Made by a program: the position numbers and the translations under genes. A model generated the notes under the pieces. It had not been told where the DNA came from and did no database searches. It worked only from the letters and a program-made list of their open reading frames with translations. 43,505 bases of DNA from JALEVB01 sp022768265 (GTDB lineage: Bacteria > Bacillota_I > Bacilli_A > Erysipelotrichales > Erysipelotrichaceae), in NCBI GenBank assembly GCA_034168985.1, contig JAXFJE010000005.1, positions 1 to 43,505 of the forward strand, in the 5' to 3' direction. Positions 41,538 through 43,505 of this stretch are shown piece after piece. Numbering within the stretch: position 1 is the first letter of the stretch; every line of letters starts with the position of its first letter.

Positions 41538-42455
41538 ATGGATGAATTGAAAAACAATGATGCGATTCAGTTATTTGAAAATGAAAAAATCCGAACGGCA
41601 TGGGATGAAGAACAAGAAGAATGGTACTTTTCCATTGTGGATGTGATTGCAGTTTTGACCGATCAGAAAACCCCGCGCAGTGCCAGCACATATTGGGCAG
41701 TTTTGAAAAAACGATTGAAAGACGAAGGCGCGAATCAACTGCTTACAAATTGTAAGCAGTTGAAAATGGTAGCTGCGGATGGCAAAAAACGTTTGACTGA
41801 TGTTGCCAATACGGAACAGCTTTTACGGATCATACAGTCTATTCCATCTGCGAAAGCTGAGCCGTTCAAGGCATGGCTGGCAATGGTAGGTAGAGAACGG
41901 ATCGAAGAAACCATTGACCCGGAACAGGCGATTGACCGAGCGCTGGAAACCTATCTGAAAAAAGGCTATAGTGAAGAGTGGGTACACCAAAGGCTTTTGG
42001 CGATTCGCATTCGTAATGAATTGACAGAGGAATGGAAAAAGCGTGGCGTGGCGAAAGGCAAAGAATATGCAATTTTAACGGACGAGATTTCTCGTGCATG
42101 GTCAGGTATGACAACACGGCAATACAAGCAACTGAAAGGCTTGAAAAAAGAAAATCTTCGGGATAATATGAGCGACTTGGAGCTGGTCTTAACCATGCTG
42201 GCTGAAGCTTCCACCACTGATATTGCTAAAGCTTCAAAGCCACAGGGCTTTTCTGCAAATAAGGAAGTGGCCAAACGTGGAGGCAGGGTGGCTGGAATCG
42301 CGCGCCAGGCTCTTGAAGCAGAAACGGGAAAGTCTGTGATTACTGCTCAAAACGCCAATGATTTCCGACAACTGGTAACCGATATTGTAGAGGATGTCGT
42401 AAGTTTACCAAAGCACTTGGAAGATAATGCTGACAATAAAAACAAGGATGAGTAA
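41538..42455 (+). CDS. BRO-N domain, phage antirepressor-like protein
   Basis: This 305-residue protein begins with a BRO-N domain: NEKIRTAWDEEQEEWYFSIVDVIAVLTD, then SASTYWAVLKKRL and AEPFKAWLAMVGRERIEE (residues about 15-120). A second helical domain (about 125-235) with TTRQYKQLKGLKKENL and a basic C-terminal part with KEVAKRGGRVAGIARQALE follow. BRO proteins occur in phages and mobile elements and bind DNA, often as antirepressors. The codon use and GC content differ from neighbours: more CGG/CTG/GCG codons and no excess of the GATC word common elsewhere. It was probably acquired from a mobile element. No other phage gene is near, so its present role is unclear. Confidence 0.75.
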   Translation: MDELKNNDAIQLFENEKIRTAWDEEQEEWYFSIVDVIAVLTDQKTPRSASTYWAVLKKRLKDEGANQLLTNCKQLKMVAADGKKRLTDVANTEQLLRIIQSIPSAKAEPFKAWLAMVGRERIEETIDPEQAIDRALETYLKKGYSEEWVHQRLLAIRIRNELTEEWKKRGVAKGKEYAILTDEISRAWSGMTTRQYKQLKGLKKENLRDNMSDLELVLTMLAEASTTDIAKASKPQGFSANKEVAKRGGRVAGIARQALEAETGKSVITAQNANDFRQLVTDIVEDVVSLPKHLEDNADNKNKDE

Positions 42456-42710
42456 ACGCGGATACGATTACAATGTTATTGCAGCAAAGAAATAAAATAG
42501 CCTACTAAAAAAACAGCAGTCACGCTTTTGCAGCCCAGATGGATAGTGTTAAGAAATTGTTGTAGGTTGCATAGCAAAGAATGAATGCATCGTTAAGGCA
42601 ATACACATATTTACAAATGAAACAATTAGCAATTTGCGTTGGCGTTAACATAAAGAGGCATATTTTAAAAAGTTACGCTTTGATTAAATAATCTAGAAGG
42701 AGGAATGAAA

Positions 42711-43196
42711 ATGGGATTATTTAGCAATTTATTTAAAGGGCCAAAGATTGATGAAGAAAAAAGTCGATCTAACGCTCAAAAGATGCGCGAGCTATTTGAT
42801 CAAAAAGTAGATAATGGCGCCAAATATCAATTGATCTATGGTTATACGGAAGATGTTAGTCGTTTTAATTATGGTATCGTTCATGGCTCAAAAACTAAGA
42901 TTACTAGTTTGATAGTTGGTTGGAATGAAGCCGAAAATACGATTGTTGTCTTGCCGACAATTCCAGATCTATCAGCTAGTGGTGAACCTAGCTACTTGCC
43001 AAAGGCTAACATCTTAAAAGCCTATCGCAATAAATATCCTACGGATGCTTTTATCATTTATCCAGATAAACGTAGTTATGTAGCTATCAATGCCTATGAT
43101 TGGTTAGATGATGAAAAGCTTTATGTTTATGTTGAACAGGAACAAGCGTTAAAAGAATTTACTAACTTTTTCATGGGCAGCTATCAGAAAAAATAA
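42711..43196 (+). CDS. Small soluble protein of unknown function
   Basis: I chose the ATG at 42711, eight bases after GAAGGAGG; the ATG at 42705 is too close to this site. The 161-residue product begins MGLFSNLFKGP, an amphipathic start typical of cytoplasmic proteins that touch the membrane. The rest is a mixed alpha/beta fold with several Tyr and Asp (YTEDVSRFNYGIVHG, ILKAYRNKYPTDAFIIYPDKR). I do not recognise a family. The gap before it (42456-42710) has no gene I can support. Confidence 0.65.
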   Translation: MGLFSNLFKGPKIDEEKSRSNAQKMRELFDQKVDNGAKYQLIYGYTEDVSRFNYGIVHGSKTKITSLIVGWNEAENTIVVLPTIPDLSASGEPSYLPKANILKAYRNKYPTDAFIIYPDKRSYVAINAYDWLDDEKLYVYVEQEQALKEFTNFFMGSYQKK

Positions 43197-43205
43197 GCAT
43201 AATAA

Positions 43206-43223
43206 AAAGACGGATATCCGTCT
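43206..43223. terminator. Palindromic hairpin after the last + strand gene
   Basis: A perfect 18-bp palindrome (AAGACGGAT / ATCCGTCTT) follows the stop codon by about ten bases. It has no T-run, so it is only a weak terminator candidate. It lies just beside the IS end. Confidence 0.4.
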
Positions 43224-43227
43224 TGAA

Positions 43228-43505
43228 GTGAACCCAATTTGTTGGACACTTAATTAAATTTATTTTTAAGCAGTTATTAAGGATTGATTCCTGTATTGGG
43301 CAGGAGTTAGTCCTTTTAATTTTACTATAATTCTTCGGTTATTATAATAATCAATATATTCAATCATCGCTTTCTTTAAATCATCTAATGTTTTAAAACT
43401 ATATTCATGCCCATAAAACATTTCATTTTTCATCTTACCAAAGAAATTTTCCATTGGCGAATTATCTAAACAATTGCCTTTTCTCTAGATTTGAATGTTT
43501 TACCA
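43228..43505 (-). mobile_element. IS3-family (IS150-like) element, right part, cut by window end
   Basis: The element seems to begin with TGAACCCAATTTGTTGGACA (43228-43247), similar to IS150-group terminal repeats. It encodes the end of the OrfB transposase on the minus strand. The other end lies outside the window. Confidence 0.7.
43266..43484 (-). pseudogene. IS3-family transposase OrfB, C-terminal fragment
   Basis: The minus strand reads RKGNCLDNSPMENFFGKMKNEM and on to YYNNRRIIVKLKGLTPAQYR, the normal end of the DDE integrase domain, including the final catalytic Glu region (ENFFGKMKNE). Ten codons before MENFFG still match the family, but an in-frame TAG (43485-43487) comes next. Removing one G near 43483 would join it to a further frame (GKTFKSR). 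So the transposase is probably broken by a one-base change. Upstream parts are outside the window. Confidence 0.65.

Noticed and set aside
1..43505. tRNA, rRNA or CRISPR features
   Set aside because: No cloverleaf, conserved rRNA segment or regularly spaced direct repeats were seen on either strand.

Overview
The window looks like chromosomal DNA of a low-GC Firmicute, most likely of the Erysipelotrichia / Coprobacillaceae type. Shine-Dalgarno sites are strong (AGGAGG type), -10 boxes are TATAAT-like, TGA is used as a stop (standard code 11), and the gene families fit: FMN-bind/FAD lipoproteins, YesM/YesN two-component pairs, DUF3793 with NrdI, M56/BlaI. This placement is inferred from gene content, not from a marker gene. 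I see no rRNA, tRNA or CRISPR array.

Layout. (1) 1-6.2 kb: a TraX-like membrane protein, then a minus-strand block: BlaI-type repressor, a BlaR1-like M56 membrane protease whose sensor is an M23 (LytM) domain instead of a penicillin-binding domain, a bacteriocin-immunity-like (DUF1430-type) permease, its ABC ATPase and a lipoprotein. Two dyads of the BlaI type sit on the repressor's own promoter. (2) 6.2-8.4 kb: an arsenic operon (arsR, arsP, a Cys-rich thioredoxin-like protein, arsC) with two identical 20-bp operators. (3) 8.4-10.55 kb: a decaying stretch. An AraC regulator, a monooxygenase-domain protein and an Ogt-type methyltransferase are all broken around one intact AlkA-like DNA glycosylase. 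(4) 10.5-13.1 kb: PadR regulator, two-domain flavin oxidoreductase and membrane-anchored alpha/beta hydrolase. (5) 13.1-22.5 kb: a YesM/YesN two-component system divergent from two FAD/FMN lipoprotein reductases (surface electron-acceptor reduction), followed by a CmpB-like membrane protein, a CPBP protease and a nitroreductase. (6) 22.5-27 kb, minus strand: isoaspartyl dipeptidase, a DUF3793/NrdI pair, a C39-like lipoprotein, a small inverted-repeat-bounded segment and a ComEC-like secreted MBL protein. (7) 27.2-29.8 kb: a GAF-GGDEF-PAS-GGDEF-EAL cyclic-di-GMP protein split by a one-base loss in an A-run. (8) 29.8-36.1 kb, minus strand: two MgtA-like P-type ATPases separated by a receiver-less OmpR-type regulator and a small membrane protein. 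A terminator hairpin lies just before the small gene and probably acts as an attenuator. (9) 36.2-40.6 kb: an XpaC / hypothetical / tandem AAA+ / TelA stress operon. (10) 40.7-43.5 kb: a lipoprotein, a BRO-N antirepressor-like gene of foreign composition, a small hypothetical and the end of a damaged IS3-family element running off the window.

The most unusual pieces are the BlaI/M56-M23/ABC block, the P-type ATPase cluster with its receiver-less regulator and attenuator-like leader, and the TelA operon with a degenerate-plus-active AAA+ fusion. Domain calls rest on motifs read by eye; no database search was possible.
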